Notes: a model not told the origin generated them from the sequence alone. DNA of 64,000 bases from Streptomyces sp. NBC_00259 (GCF_036181745.1 NZ_CP108080.1:3162001-3226000), one strand, 5' to 3'; counted from the first letter of the stretch, positions 48,941-60,193 are shown. Made by a program: numbers and translations.

Positions 48941-50389
48941 GTGAGCGCCAACCGCCCGGCCGCCGTCGTCGTCCTCGCCGCGGGTGAGGGCACCCGCATG
49001 AAGTCGAAGACTCCCAAGGTTCTGCACGAGATCGCCGGGCGCTCGCTCGTCGGGCATGTCGTGTCCGCCGCCCGTGAGCTGGAGCCCGAGCAGCTCGTCG
49101 TGGTCGTCGGGCATGCGAGTGAGCAGGTCAAGGAACATCTCGCCGCGCACTACGCCGGGACGCGCACCGCGTTCCAGGCCGAGCAGAACGGCACGGGTCA
49201 CGCCGTCCGCATGGGGCTCGAGGAGCTCGGGCGGACGCCCGAGGGCACCGTGGTGGTCGTCTGCGGGGACACTCCCCTTCTTTCCGGCGAGACGCTGACC
49301 GCGCTCACCGCGACGCACGCCGCCGACGGCAACGCCGTGACCGTGCTGACGGCCGAGGTGCCGGACTCCACCGGCTACGGCCGGATCGTGCGGGACGCCG
49401 CGACCGGTGCGGTCACCGCGATCGTCGAGCACAAGGACGCGACAGAGGCCGAGCGGGCGATCCGGGAGATCAACTCGGGTGTCTTCGCCTTCGACGGGCA
49501 GCTGCTCGCCGACGCGCTCGGCAAGGTGCGCACGGACAACAGCCAGGGCGAGGAGTACCTGACGGACGTCCTTGGCATCCTCCGCGAGGCGGGTCACCGG
49601 GTGGGCGCGTCCGTCACGGCCGACCACCGGGAGATCCTGGGCATCAACAACCGGGTGCAGCTCGCGGAGGCCCGCCGGCTGCTGAACGAGCGGCTGCTGG
49701 AGCGGGCGATGACCGCCGGTGTGACGGTCGTCGACCCGGCGTCGGTGGTCGTGGACGTGATGGTGACGTTCGAGCGGGACGCGGTGATCCACCCGGGTAC
49801 GCAGCTGCTGGGCGCCACGCATGTCGCCGAGGACGCCGAGGTGGGGCCGAACACCCGGCTGCGGGACACGGTGGTCGGCCGGGGTGCCCGGGTCGACAAC
49901 ACCGTGGCGGACGGCGCGGTCATCGGCGAGGCGGCGTCCGTCGGGCCGTTCGCGTATCTGCGTCCGGGTACGAAGCTGGGCACGAAGGCCAAGGCCGGTA
50001 CGTACGTGGAGATGAAGAACGCCACGATCGGCGAGGGCACGAAGGTGCCGCACCTGTCGTACGTCGGGGACGCGACGATCGGTGAGTACACGAACATCGG
50101 TGCGGCGAGCGTCTTCGTGAACTACGACGGCGAGGCGAAGCACCACACGACGATCGGGTCCCACTGCAAGACGGGGTCGGACAACATGTTTGTTGCACCT
50201 GTCACAGTGGGGGACGGCGCCTACACGGCGGCGGGCTCGGTCATCACCAAGGACGTGCCCCCGGGTTCGCTCGCGGTCGCCCGTGGCCAGCAGCGGAATA
50301 TCGAGGGCTGGGTGGCTCGTAAGCGCCCGGGAAGTGCGGCCGCGCAGGCTGCTGCGGAGGCTGTCAGGCAGTTCAACGACGGGAGCTGA
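48941..50389 (+). CDS. glmU: Bifunctional UDP-GlcNAc pyrophosphorylase / glucosamine-1-phosphate acetyltransferase GlmU
   Basis: GTG 48941 with GAAGGG upstream gives 482 residues. The N-terminal uridyltransferase domain shows VVVLAAGEGTRMKSKTPKVLHEIAGR and VVVCGDTPLL. The C-terminal left-handed beta-helix shows AEVGPNTRLRDTVVGRGARV...ATIGEGTKVPHLSYVGDATIGEYTNIG and ends with the CoA-binding region TVGDGAYTAAGSVIT. The enzyme makes UDP-N-acetylglucosamine for cell wall synthesis. It opens the conserved order glmU-prs-rplY-pth. The leader between it and tRNA-Gln holds the terminator and little else. Confidence 0.97.
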   Translation: MSANRPAAVVVLAAGEGTRMKSKTPKVLHEIAGRSLVGHVVSAARELEPEQLVVVVGHASEQVKEHLAAHYAGTRTAFQAEQNGTGHAVRMGLEELGRTPEGTVVVVCGDTPLLSGETLTALTATHAADGNAVTVLTAEVPDSTGYGRIVRDAATGAVTAIVEHKDATEAERAIREINSGVFAFDGQLLADALGKVRTDNSQGEEYLTDVLGILREAGHRVGASVTADHREILGINNRVQLAEARRLLNERLLERAMTAGVTVVDPASVVVDVMVTFERDAVIHPGTQLLGATHVAEDAEVGPNTRLRDTVVGRGARVDNTVADGAVIGEAASVGPFAYLRPGTKLGTKAKAGTYVEMKNATIGEGTKVPHLSYVGDATIGEYTNIGAASVFVNYDGEAKHHTTIGSHCKTGSDNMFVAPVTVGDGAYTAAGSVITKDVPPGSLAVARGQQRNIEGWVARKRPGSAAAQAAAEAVRQFNDGS

Positions 50390-50506
50390 CCGGAAACGAG
50401 TGCGTCAATCTCGGCGTACCGTGATACGTACACACGATTCGGCTGGCTCGCCGCACAAGGGACGGGCGGATCAGCAGCAGAGCGACACGTCTGAGGAGAC
50501 ATTGCT

Positions 50507-51481
50507 GTGACCGGGATCAAGACGACCGGCGAGAAGAAGCTGATGTTCTTCTCCGGCCGCGCCCACCCCGAGCTGGCCGAGGAGGTCGCACATCAGCTGG
50601 GTGTCGGCCTGGTGCCGACCAAGGCATTCGATTTCGCCAACGGTGAGATCTACGTCCGCTTCCAGGAGTCGGCGCGAGGCGCCGACTGCTTCCTGATCCA
50701 GAGCCACACGGCTCCGATCAACAAGTGGATCATGGAGCAGTTGATCATGATCGACGCTCTGAAGCGGGCTTCCGCGCGGAGCATCACCGTGATCGTTCCG
50801 TTCTACGGCTATGCCCGTCAGGACAAGAAGCACCGTGGCCGTGAGCCGATCTCGGCCCGTCTGGTCGCGGATCTGATGAAGACGGCGGGTGCCGACCGGA
50901 TTCTCACGGTCGATCTGCACACGGACCAGATCCAGGGCTTCTTCGACGGGCCGGTGGACCATCTGTTCGCGCTGCCGCTGCTGGCGGACTACGTGGGCGC
51001 GAAGGTCGACCGTTCCAAGCTCACCGTGGTCTCGCCGGACGCCGGCCGCGTGCGTGTCGCCGACCGCTGGTGCGACCGGCTGGACGCGCCGCTGGCGATC
51101 GTGCACAAGCGCCGTGACAAGGACGTGGCGAACCAGGTCACGGTCCACGAGGTCGTCGGCAATGTCGAGGGCCGGGTCTGCATCCTGGTCGACGACATGA
51201 TCGACACGGGCGGCACGATCTGTGCGGCCGCGGACGCGCTCTTCGCGCACGGTGCGGAGGACGTCATCGTGACGGCGACGCACGGTGTGCTGTCCGGTCC
51301 CGCCGCGGACCGTCTGAAGAACTCGAAGGTGAGCGAGTTCGTGTTCACGAACACGCTGCCGGACCCGAACAATCTGGAGCTGGACAAGATCACGGTCCTG
51401 TCGATCGCTCCGACGATCGCGCGTGCGGTGCGTGAGGTCTTCGAGGACGGTTCGGTGACGAGCCTCTTCGAGGAGCAGTGA
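50507..51481 (+). CDS. prs: Ribose-phosphate diphosphokinase (PRPP synthetase)
   Basis: GTG 50507 with GAGGAG upstream gives 324 residues, the family length. Key motifs: FFSGRAHPELAEEVA start, the GRARQ-like YARQDKKHRGREPISA flexible loop, DLHTDQIQGFF, SPDAGRVRVA, and the PRPP-binding loop VDDMIDTGGTICAAA. It makes PRPP from ribose-5-phosphate and ATP for purine, pyrimidine, histidine and tryptophan synthesis. It lies 117 bases after glmU, with the promoter or leader in between. Confidence 0.97.
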   Translation: MTGIKTTGEKKLMFFSGRAHPELAEEVAHQLGVGLVPTKAFDFANGEIYVRFQESARGADCFLIQSHTAPINKWIMEQLIMIDALKRASARSITVIVPFYGYARQDKKHRGREPISARLVADLMKTAGADRILTVDLHTDQIQGFFDGPVDHLFALPLLADYVGAKVDRSKLTVVSPDAGRVRVADRWCDRLDAPLAIVHKRRDKDVANQVTVHEVVGNVEGRVCILVDDMIDTGGTICAAADALFAHGAEDVIVTATHGVLSGPAADRLKNSKVSEFVFTNTLPDPNNLELDKITVLSIAPTIARAVREVFEDGSVTSLFEEQ

Positions 51482-51502
51482 TCTGCGGCTCTGTTCTCCG
51501 GA

Positions 51503-51575
51503 GCTGATGTCCGGGCGGATGTCCGGGATCTCCCGGCTGATGTCCGGGATCTGAAGTCCGGGATCTAGATCGATT
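51503..51575. repeat. Degenerate direct repeats of GATGTCCGGG
   Basis: GATGTCCGGG occurs at 51506, about 51518 and 51539, followed by AGTCCGGGATCT at 51555. It directly follows prs and may be simple slippage or part of the transcript leader of rplY. Confidence 0.5.
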
Positions 51576-51582
51576 TCCGGGG

Positions 51583-51631
51583 CGGCCTCCCCGCCGAGTA
51601 GACTGTGCAGGTTGCTCGGCGAGGGAGGCCG
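51583..51631 (+). promoter_or_regulatory. Long hairpin between prs and rplY (possible leader or terminator)
   Basis: Left arm 51583-51598 pairs with right arm 51615-51631 over 16 bp with one bulged base, enclosing a 16-base loop. There is no T run after it. It sits about 100 bases before the rplY start and about 100 after prs, so it could end the prs transcript or form an RNA leader that controls L25 synthesis. Sequence alone does not decide between them. Confidence 0.5.
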
Positions 51632-51732
51632 TACTCATATGTACGGCGGTCCGTTATCGACGCGCTCTTCGTAGCAGGCCAGTCGTGGCCGGGTGACCGT
51701 TCATCTTTCGTCACCAGATACGAGGAGTGCAC

Positions 51733-52341
51733 ATGTCCGAGGTGAAGCTCGCCACCGAGACCCGAACCGAGTTCGGCAAGGGTGCCGCCCGCCGCATCCG
51801 CCGCGACAACAAGGTTCCGGGCGTTCTGTACGGCCACGGCGTCGACCCGATCCACGTCACGCTGCCGGGCCACGAGCTGCTGCTCGCCCTTCGTACCCCG
51901 AACGTCCTGCTCGCGCTGGAGATCGAGGGCAAGAAGGAGCTGGCGATCCCGAAGGCCGTCCAGCGTGACCCGCTGAGGGGCCACCTGGAGCACGTCGACC
52001 TGCTGCTGGTGAAGCGCGGCGAGAAGGTCAGCGTCGAGGTCCCGGTCCACGCCGAGGGCGAGCTGGCCCCGGGCGGCAACCTGCTGGAGCACGTGCTCAA
52101 CGCGCTGCCGGTCGAGGCCGAGGCCACCCACATCCCCGAGTCGTTCACCGTGTCCGTCGAGGGCCTGGAGGCCGGTGCCTCCGTCCTCGCCAAGGACATC
52201 ACGCTGCCGAAGGGCGTCACCCTGGCCGTCGAGGACGACACCGTCGTCCTCCAGGTCCTGGCCGCGCAGGCCGAGGAGCCGGCCGCCGAGGCCGAGGGCG
52301 AGGCCGTCGAGGGCGAGGCCACCGAGGCTGTCGAGGCCTGA
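51733..52341 (+). CDS. rplY: 50S ribosomal protein L25 / general stress protein Ctc
   Basis: ATG 51733 with GAGGAG six bases upstream is preferred to the in-frame GTG 51727, which overlaps that site. The 202-residue product has the L25 domain (LATETRTEFGKGAARRIRRDNKVPGVLYGHGVDPIHVTL) and the TL5/CTC C-terminal domain (PVHAEGELAPGGNLLEHVLNALPVEAEATHIPESFTVSVE), with an acidic Glu/Ala tail. It binds 5S rRNA. A strong terminator follows the stop. Confidence 0.95.
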   Translation: MSEVKLATETRTEFGKGAARRIRRDNKVPGVLYGHGVDPIHVTLPGHELLLALRTPNVLLALEIEGKKELAIPKAVQRDPLRGHLEHVDLLLVKRGEKVSVEVPVHAEGELAPGGNLLEHVLNALPVEAEATHIPESFTVSVEGLEAGASVLAKDITLPKGVTLAVEDDTVVLQVLAAQAEEPAAEAEGEAVEGEATEAVEA

Positions 52342-52360
52342 GCCGTAGGCTCTGCTTGAC

Positions 52361-52390
52361 GGGGTGGCGGGCCGCTCGGCCCGCCACCCC
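52361..52390 (+). terminator. Terminator between rplY and pth
   Basis: A 13-bp perfect stem with loop GCTC (52361-52373 with 52378-52390), directly followed by GTTTTCT. It suggests partial uncoupling of pth from rplY. Confidence 0.88.
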
Positions 52391-52420
52391 GTTTTCTGTT
52401 CGGACCACGAGGAGACGTTC

Positions 52421-53020
52421 ATGACGACGGAGGACGCCGGCGCGCCCTGGCTGGTGGTGGGGCTCGGGAATCCGGGGCCGGGCTATGCGGACAATCGCCA
52501 CAACGTGGGCTTCATGGTCGCGGATCTGCTCGCGGAGCGCATCGGCGGGAAGTTCAAGCGGGCGGCGAAGACGCAGGCGCAGGTGGTGGAGGGCCGGATC
52601 GGTCCGGTCGGCCCCGCGAACCGGCGGGTGATCCTGGCGAAGCCGATGTCGTACATGAATCTGTCGGGTGGTCCGGTGGTGGCGCTGCGGGACTTCTACA
52701 AGGTGCCGACGGCGCGCATCGTGGCGATCCATGACGAGCTGGACATCGATTACGGGGCGCTGCGGCTGAAGTTGGGCGGCGGCGACAACGGGCACAACGG
52801 TCTGAAGTCGATGACGAAGGCGATGGGTGCCGACTATCACCGGGTCCGGTTCGGTATCGGGCGTCCGCCGGGACGGATGCAGGTGGCGGACTTCGTGCTG
52901 AAGGACTTCTCCTCGATGGAGCGCAAGGAGCTGGACTACTTCGTGGACCGGGCGGCGGACTCGGTGGAGTGTCTGGTGACGGAGGGTCTGGAGCGGACGC
53001 AGAGTGCGTACAACTCCTGA
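52421..53020 (+). CDS. pth: Peptidyl-tRNA hydrolase
   Basis: ATG 52421 with GAGGAGA upstream gives 199 residues. The active-site motif [24 protein letters not shown] carries the Asn and catalytic His, and [27 protein letters not shown] carries the Asp and the substrate-gripping loop. It recycles peptidyl-tRNA from stalled translation. It ends the glmU-prs-rplY-pth block. A rightward hypothetical membrane gene follows. Confidence 0.97.
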   Translation: MTTEDAGAPWLVVGLGNPGPGYADNRHNVGFMVADLLAERIGGKFKRAAKTQAQVVEGRIGPVGPANRRVILAKPMSYMNLSGGPVVALRDFYKVPTARIVAIHDELDIDYGALRLKLGGGDNGHNGLKSMTKAMGADYHRVRFGIGRPPGRMQVADFVLKDFSSMERKELDYFVDRAADSVECLVTEGLERTQSAYNS

Positions 53021-53085
53021 CAAGCCCCCCATAGCAATGGCCTGAGGTTGACCGAGCGCGGTCGATTGCCGAAGTATCGCGCCCC

Positions 53086-53556
53086 ATGAAGCGGAACTCC
53101 TCCGGCCGGATGCTCGACCACGGGCGCCGCGTGTCCATGGTCCTGGTCGCCCTGCTGCTGCTCGTCGCCGGCGTCTGGTCGTCGTGGGGCACGGCCCAGC
53201 ACGTCCTGCTGTCCAAGGGCCGCGAGCACGGCACGCTCACCGTCGCGAGCTGCGGCGAGAAGACGTGCACGGGCCCCTTCGACCCCGACGGAGCCGGTAC
53301 CGCGCGCACGGGCCTGACCATCGAGCGGTCCGTCGCCGTCGACAAGGGCGCGAAGCTCCCCGTCGTCGTGAAGCCCGGCACCGACGAGGTCGTCCGCACC
53401 GGCTGGCCCGGCGCACTCCACGCCTGGCTGCCCTTCGGCGGCGCGCTGCTCCTCGCGGCGTGCGTCATCGGCGGTGGGCTGCGGATGCCCCGCACGGCGT
53501 GGGCGACGGCGGCGGCGGGCGGAGCGCTTCTGGTGAGCGCGTTCTTCGCCCTCTGA
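53086..53556 (+). CDS. Hypothetical two- or three-helix membrane protein
   Basis: The 156-residue product has helices at ~16-37 (VSMVLVALLLLVAGVWSSWGTA), ~113-130 (AWLPFGGALLLAACVIGGGL) and ~136-154. Between the first two is an extracytoplasmic ~70-residue loop containing CGEKTCTGPFDPDGAG with a Cys pair and a TIERSVAVDKGAKLPVVVKPGTDEVV strand region. The loop may be a small beta domain stabilised by a disulfide. No family recognised. It is convergent with ppc and shares a terminator with it. Confidence 0.75.
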   Translation: MKRNSSGRMLDHGRRVSMVLVALLLLVAGVWSSWGTAQHVLLSKGREHGTLTVASCGEKTCTGPFDPDGAGTARTGLTIERSVAVDKGAKLPVVVKPGTDEVVRTGWPGALHAWLPFGGALLLAACVIGGGLRMPRTAWATAAAGGALLVSAFFAL

Positions 53557-53560
53557 CGCC

Positions 53561-53595
53561 TCGCCGGACGGGCTCTCGTCGAACCCGTCCGGCGA
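53561..53595. terminator. Bidirectional terminator between the membrane-protein gene and ppc
   Basis: A 12-bp perfect stem (53561-53572 with 53584-53595) with an 11-base loop. Confidence 0.8.
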
Positions 53596-53618
53596 TCCCG
53601 GGACGAAACGGCCGGGCG

Positions 53619-56348
<2,730 letters not shown>

Positions 56349-56501
56349 AGGTGCGGCTCCTTGCAGTGTTTGAGCACGTCTGGAGGTTTCCGGAGGCTTT
56401 GCGGACCGCGCTGTCCGACGACTCCAAGGATAGGTGTCCGTTCACGCGGCGTTGTCCACAGCCCTCTTGCCGCGAGGCTTCGCGCTGACATACTTACGAC
56501 G

Positions 56502-56514
56502 CCGTAGGTTACGG
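56502..56514. promoter_or_regulatory. Candidate operator upstream of the desaturase/TetR operon
   Basis: A perfect inverted repeat, CCGTA-GGT-TACGG (56502-56514), inside a longer TACG/CGTA-rich stretch (56495-56521) just before the desaturase start. It is a reasonable site for the TetR-family regulator encoded in the same operon; that pairing is inference. Confidence 0.55.
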
Positions 56515-56563
56515 ACCCGTAGCAACGGATCAGACACACCTCTCACCCCCCAGGGGACACCCC

Positions 56564-57544
56564 ATGACCACAAGCCCCGATGTGATCGACGACGCCCGGA
56601 AGCCGTCCGAATCCGACCTCCCGCCCGGCACGCTGGGCGGCGACAACAAGCGTTCGATCGAGCAGATCGCCCTGCTGCTGTTCATCACGGTGCCCTTCCT
56701 CGCTCTGCTGGCCGCGGTTCCGCTGGCCTGGGGCTGGGGCGTGAGCTGGCTCGATCTCGGTCTGCTCGTCTTCATGTACTACCTCGGCTGCCACGGCATC
56801 ACGATCGGCTTCCACCGCTATTTCACCCATGGTTCGTTCAAGGCGAAGCGCCCGCTGCGCATCGCGCTGGCCGTCGCCGGCTCGCTGGCGGTGGAGGGCC
56901 CGCTGGTCCGCTGGGTGGCGGACCACCGCAAGCACCACAAGTTCTCCGACGCCGAGGGGGACCCGCACTCGCCGTGGCGGTTCGGTGACACGGTCCCCGC
57001 GCTGATGAAGGGCCTGTGGTGGGCGCACATCGGCTGGATGTTCGACGAGGAGCAGACGCCGCAGCAGAAGTACGCGCCGGATCTGATCAAGGACCCGGCG
57101 ATCCGGGCGATCTCCCGTCAGTTCGTGTACTGGACGATCCTGTCGCTGGCGATCCCGCCGCTGGTCGGCGGTCTGGTGACGATGTCGTGGTGGGGCGCGT
57201 TCACCGCGTTCTTCTGGGGCTCGCTGGTGCGGGTGGCGCTGCTGCACCATGTGACCTGGTCGATCAACTCGATCTGTCACGCGGTCGGCAAGCGCCCGTT
57301 CAAGTCGCGTGACCGCTCGGGCAACGTGTGGTGGCTCGCGCTGCTGTCGTGCGGCGAGTCCTGGCACAACCTGCACCACGCGGAGCCCACGAGCGCGCGG
57401 CACGGTGTGATGCGTGGGCAGATCGACTCCAGTGCGCGGCTGATCCGCTGGTTCGAGCTGGCGGGCTGGGCGTACGACGTGCGCTGGCCGAGTGCCGAGC
57501 GGATCGACGCCCGGCGCAGGACGGAGGCCGCGGAGGCGGCATGA
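56564..57544 (+). CDS. Membrane fatty-acid (acyl-CoA) delta-9-type desaturase
   Basis: ATG 56564 gives 326 residues. The three histidine boxes of the di-iron desaturases are present: GFHRYFTHGSF, DHRKHHKFSD and SWHNLHHAEPT. Hydrophobic helices lie around ~35-75 and ~185-220. It introduces a double bond into fatty acyl chains and so adjusts membrane fluidity. It overlaps the TetR gene by four bases (ATGA). The promoter side carries a candidate operator, which suggests autoregulation by that TetR protein. Confidence 0.93.
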   Translation: MTTSPDVIDDARKPSESDLPPGTLGGDNKRSIEQIALLLFITVPFLALLAAVPLAWGWGVSWLDLGLLVFMYYLGCHGITIGFHRYFTHGSFKAKRPLRIALAVAGSLAVEGPLVRWVADHRKHHKFSDAEGDPHSPWRFGDTVPALMKGLWWAHIGWMFDEEQTPQQKYAPDLIKDPAIRAISRQFVYWTILSLAIPPLVGGLVTMSWWGAFTAFFWGSLVRVALLHHVTWSINSICHAVGKRPFKSRDRSGNVWWLALLSCGESWHNLHHAEPTSARHGVMRGQIDSSARLIRWFELAGWAYDVRWPSAERIDARRRTEAAEAA

Positions 57545-58218
57545 TTGAGGACGTGGCGATCGACGGCAGCAGCACCAGCAGCAGTGAGAAGCCCCGGCGG
57601 GGACGCAGGGTCCGGATGACCGGAGCCGAGCGCCGCCAGCAGCTGCTCGACATCGGTCGCACACTCTTCGCGGCGAAGGGCTTCGAGGGCACGTCGGTGG
57701 AGGAGATCGCGGCGAAGGCCGGGGTCTCCAAGCCGGTGGTGTACGAACACTTCGGCGGCAAGGAGGGCCTGTACGCCGTCGTGGTGGACCGGGAGATGCG
57801 CCAGCTCCTCGACATGGTCACCGGAGCCCTGACCGCGGGCCATCCGCGGGAGCTGCTCGAGCAGGCCGCCTTCGCGCTGCTCGACTACATCGAGACGTAC
57901 ACGGACGGCTTCCGCATCCTGGTGCGCGATTCGCCGGTGGCGCAGTCGACGGGTACGTTCGCGTCGCTGATCAGCGACATCGCCACTCAGGTCGAGGACA
58001 TCCTGGGGCTGGAGTTCAAGGCGCGCGGCTTCGATCCGAAGCTGGCGCCGCTGTACGCGCAGGCGCTGGTGGGGATGGTCGCGCTGACCGGCCAGTGGTG
58101 GCTGGACGCCCGCAAGCCGAAGAAGGCGGAGGTCGCGGCGCATCTGGTGAATCTGGCCTGGCACGGGCTGGACGGGCTGGAGCCGAAGCCGCGGCTGATA
58201 GGCCACCGCAAGAGCTGA
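57541..58218 (+). CDS. TetR-family regulator of the desaturase operon
   Basis: ATG 57541 overlaps the desaturase stop. The 225-residue product has a Ser/Gly-rich leader, then the TetR HTH (RRQQLLDIGRTLFAAKGFEGTSVEEIAAKAGVSKPVVYEHFGGKEGLY, ~30-78), and a helical ligand domain with a hydrophobic pocket. The gene order with a desaturase points to control of fatty-acid desaturation, probably sensing an acyl-CoA or free fatty acid. That is inference from position. Confidence 0.9.
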   Translation: MIEDVAIDGSSTSSSEKPRRGRRVRMTGAERRQQLLDIGRTLFAAKGFEGTSVEEIAAKAGVSKPVVYEHFGGKEGLYAVVVDREMRQLLDMVTGALTAGHPRELLEQAAFALLDYIETYTDGFRILVRDSPVAQSTGTFASLISDIATQVEDILGLEFKARGFDPKLAPLYAQALVGMVALTGQWWLDARKPKKAEVAAHLVNLAWHGLDGLEPKPRLIGHRKS

Positions 58219-58271
58219 GGCCGTCGGTGAGGCCGTCGGTGCCCGGGGCGAGCCCGTCGGTACCCGGGGCG
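58217..58271. repeat. Short direct repeats after the TetR gene
   Basis: GAGGCCGTCGGT occurs twice in tandem (58217-58228, 58229-58240), then in a variant GAGCCCGTCGGT at 58250-58261, with CCCGGGGCG following the last two. No function suggested. Confidence 0.6.
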
Positions 58272-58363
58272 CTTCGGTCCCGGCCGGCGGTCGGGTCCCT
58301 GTCGTGGGAGTGACCGCCGACCGGGGGGTAAGTCGGCCGGATCGGCCAGGTCGGCGGAGCCGG

Positions 58364-58726
58364 TCACCGGCCAGGCTCCAGGAACTCCAGGACGTTGCCG
58401 GCCGGGTCCTCGGAGTGGAAGCGGCGGTGCCCCGGCAGGTCGTGGTTCCAGACCACCTTGGCGCCGTGTGCCGCGAGGCGGTCGGCATACGCCTCGATGC
58501 CGCTGACGCGCAGGCCCGGATGGGCCTTCCGGGACGGCCGGAAGGATTCCTCGATGCCGAGGTGCAGCTGCACGGATCCGGCCTGGAACCAGCAGCCGCC
58601 GTTGACGGCGAGGGCCGGGGGCTTGGGGATCTCGGTCATGCCGAGGGCTTCGGTGTAGTACGCGCGCAGGGCGTCCTCGGAGCCCGGTGGTGCGGCGAGC
58701 TGGACGTGGTCGACAGCGGTCAGCAT
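58364..58726 (-). CDS. VOC superfamily (glyoxalase/dioxygenase-like) protein
   Basis: ATG 58726 with a strong AGGAGGGGG site gives 120 residues. The fold pattern is clear: VDHVQLAAPPGSEDALRAYYTEALGM, then QLHLGIEESFRPSRKAHPGLRV, and HRRFHSEDPAGNVLEFLEPG. His8, His55 and Glu116 are the likely metal ligands of a VOC protein. It could be a small dioxygenase, isomerase or resistance-type binding protein. It is in the same orientation as tam, 16 bases downstream, so possibly co-transcribed. Confidence 0.85.
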   Translation of the reverse strand: MLTAVDHVQLAAPPGSEDALRAYYTEALGMTEIPKPPALAVNGGCWFQAGSVQLHLGIEESFRPSRKAHPGLRVSGIEAYADRLAAHGAKVVWNHDLPGHRRFHSEDPAGNVLEFLEPGR

Positions 58727-58742
58727 CGGTACCCCCTCCTGG

Positions 58743-59564
58743 TCACGACGGTTTGCGGGCCACGGCGAAGATGCGGCGGAACGGGAAGACCGTGCCGTGC
58801 GGGCCGGGCGGATAGGCCTTGCGGAGCAGATCGCGGTACTGGGTGAGGAATTCCTCGGTGGCCTCCTCGTCCCCTTCGAGCGCGGTGAGGACCGGCCGCA
58901 GTGCCGTGCCCTTCACCCAGTCCAGGACGGGGTCCTCGCCGGTGAGCAGCTGGAGGTAGGTCGTCTCCCAGGTGTCCGTCGCGCAGCCGAGGTCGGCGAG
59001 ACGGATGAGGTAGTCGGCCGGCTCCAGGACGTGGACGAAGCGGCGGCCCTGGCCGTCGAGGCGGTCGCGCCACTGCGGGGCGTCGCAGAGTTCGCCGAGC
59101 AGCGCGTGGCTGGGTGAGGTGAAGTTGCCGGGGACCTGGAAGGCGAGGGTGCCGCCTGGCGCGAGGCCGTCGATCCAGGTCGCGAAGGATTCGGGGTGGC
59201 TGGGCACCCACTGCAGTGCAGCGTTGGAGACGATGAGGTCGTAGGGCTCGTCGGGTGTCCAGTGCGCGGCGTCGGCGGGACGGAAGTCGAGCAGGCCGCC
59301 GCCGGCCGTGGGGCCCGCGTACTCCTTCTCCGCGCGGGCGAGCATCTCGGGTGAGAGGTCGAATCCGGTGATCCGTGCGTCCGGCCAGCGGTCGGCGAGC
59401 AGGACGGTCACATTGCCGGGTCCGCAGCCCAGGTCGGCGATCCGGGCCGGCCGTGTGCCGTGGGGCAGTTCGGGTATGCGGGCGAGCAGATCGAGGAACG
59501 GGCGGGTTCGGTGGCCCGAGTGTCGTAGGTACTGCTGTGGATCCCAGGTTGGAACGGAATGCAT
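58743..59564 (-). CDS. tam: Trans-aconitate 2-methyltransferase
   Basis: ATG 59564 after AAGGGGG gives 273 residues. The start WDPQQYLRHSGHRTRPFLDLLARIP, the SAM motif IADLGCGPGNVTVLLADRWPDARITGFDLSPEML, and DLIVSNAALQWVPSH are typical of Tam. The enzyme methylates trans-aconitate, which otherwise inhibits aconitase. It is divergent from the MarR-family gene across a perfect palindrome, an arrangement described in S. coelicolor for tam and TamR. Confidence 0.92.
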   Translation of the reverse strand: MHSVPTWDPQQYLRHSGHRTRPFLDLLARIPELPHGTRPARIADLGCGPGNVTVLLADRWPDARITGFDLSPEMLARAEKEYAGPTAGGGLLDFRPADAAHWTPDEPYDLIVSNAALQWVPSHPESFATWIDGLAPGGTLAFQVPGNFTSPSHALLGELCDAPQWRDRLDGQGRRFVHVLEPADYLIRLADLGCATDTWETTYLQLLTGEDPVLDWVKGTALRPVLTALEGDEEATEEFLTQYRDLLRKAYPPGPHGTVFPFRRIFAVARKPS

Positions 59565-59646
59565 GTTCGATCCCCCTTGCTGGAACGATTTCCGGAACCG
59601 GAACGGAGCTCCGGCCCGACCATGCCCAATCGTCCAGCTAAATATA

Positions 59647-59660
59647 TCTTGACGTCAAGA
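59647..59660. promoter_or_regulatory. Palindromic operator between tam and tamR
   Basis: TCTTGACGTCAAGA is a perfect 14-bp palindrome in the divergent promoter region. It contains TTGACG, usable as a -35 on either strand. It matches the kind of site expected for a TamR/MarR dimer that represses both genes. Confidence 0.8.
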
Positions 59661-59695
59661 GACTTCATGTCGACAGACCATCTACACTGATCGTC

Positions 59696-60193
59696 ATGGA
59701 GGACGAGGTCGACCGACTGGTCGCTGCCTGGCGCCGCGAGCGCCCCGACCTCGACGTGGAGCCGCTCGAGGTGCTCAGCCGCGTCTCCAGACTGGCACGC
59801 CATCTCGACCGGGCCCGCCGGATCGCGTTCTCCGAGCACCAGCTGGAGCCCTGGGAGTTCGACGTCCTGACGTCGCTGCGGCGCGCGGGCGCGCCCTATC
59901 AGCTCTCCCCAGGCCAGCTGCTCACCCAGACCCTGGTCACCTCGGGCACGATGACCAACCGTATCGACCGGCTCGCCAAGAAGGGCCTGGTCGAGCGGCT
60001 GCCCGATCCGAGCGACCGGCGCGGTGTGCTGGTGCGGCTCACCACCGAGGGCCGTGACCGCGCCGATCAGGCCCTGGCCGGGCTGCTCGCCCAGGAACGA
60101 GCCATCCTGGGCGAACTCTCCCGTACCCAGCGCGGCGAACTGGCCGGGTTGCTACGCCAGTTGACCGCCCCGTTCGACAACGTCCCCGGCTGA
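59696..60193 (+). CDS. tamR: MarR-family regulator TamR
   Basis: The 165-residue product has the winged helix (AFSEHQLEPWEFDVLTSLRRAGAPYQLSPGQLLTQTLVTSGTMTNRIDRLAKKGLVERLPDPSDRRGVLVRLT). Divergent placement from tam matches the S. coelicolor regulator reported to respond to aconitate and citrate-type ligands during oxidative stress. Identification rests on family plus synteny. Its 3' end overlaps the convergent response-regulator gene by 42 bases. Confidence 0.85.
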   Translation: MEDEVDRLVAAWRRERPDLDVEPLEVLSRVSRLARHLDRARRIAFSEHQLEPWEFDVLTSLRRAGAPYQLSPGQLLTQTLVTSGTMTNRIDRLAKKGLVERLPDPSDRRGVLVRLTTEGRDRADQALAGLLAQERAILGELSRTQRGELAGLLRQLTAPFDNVPG

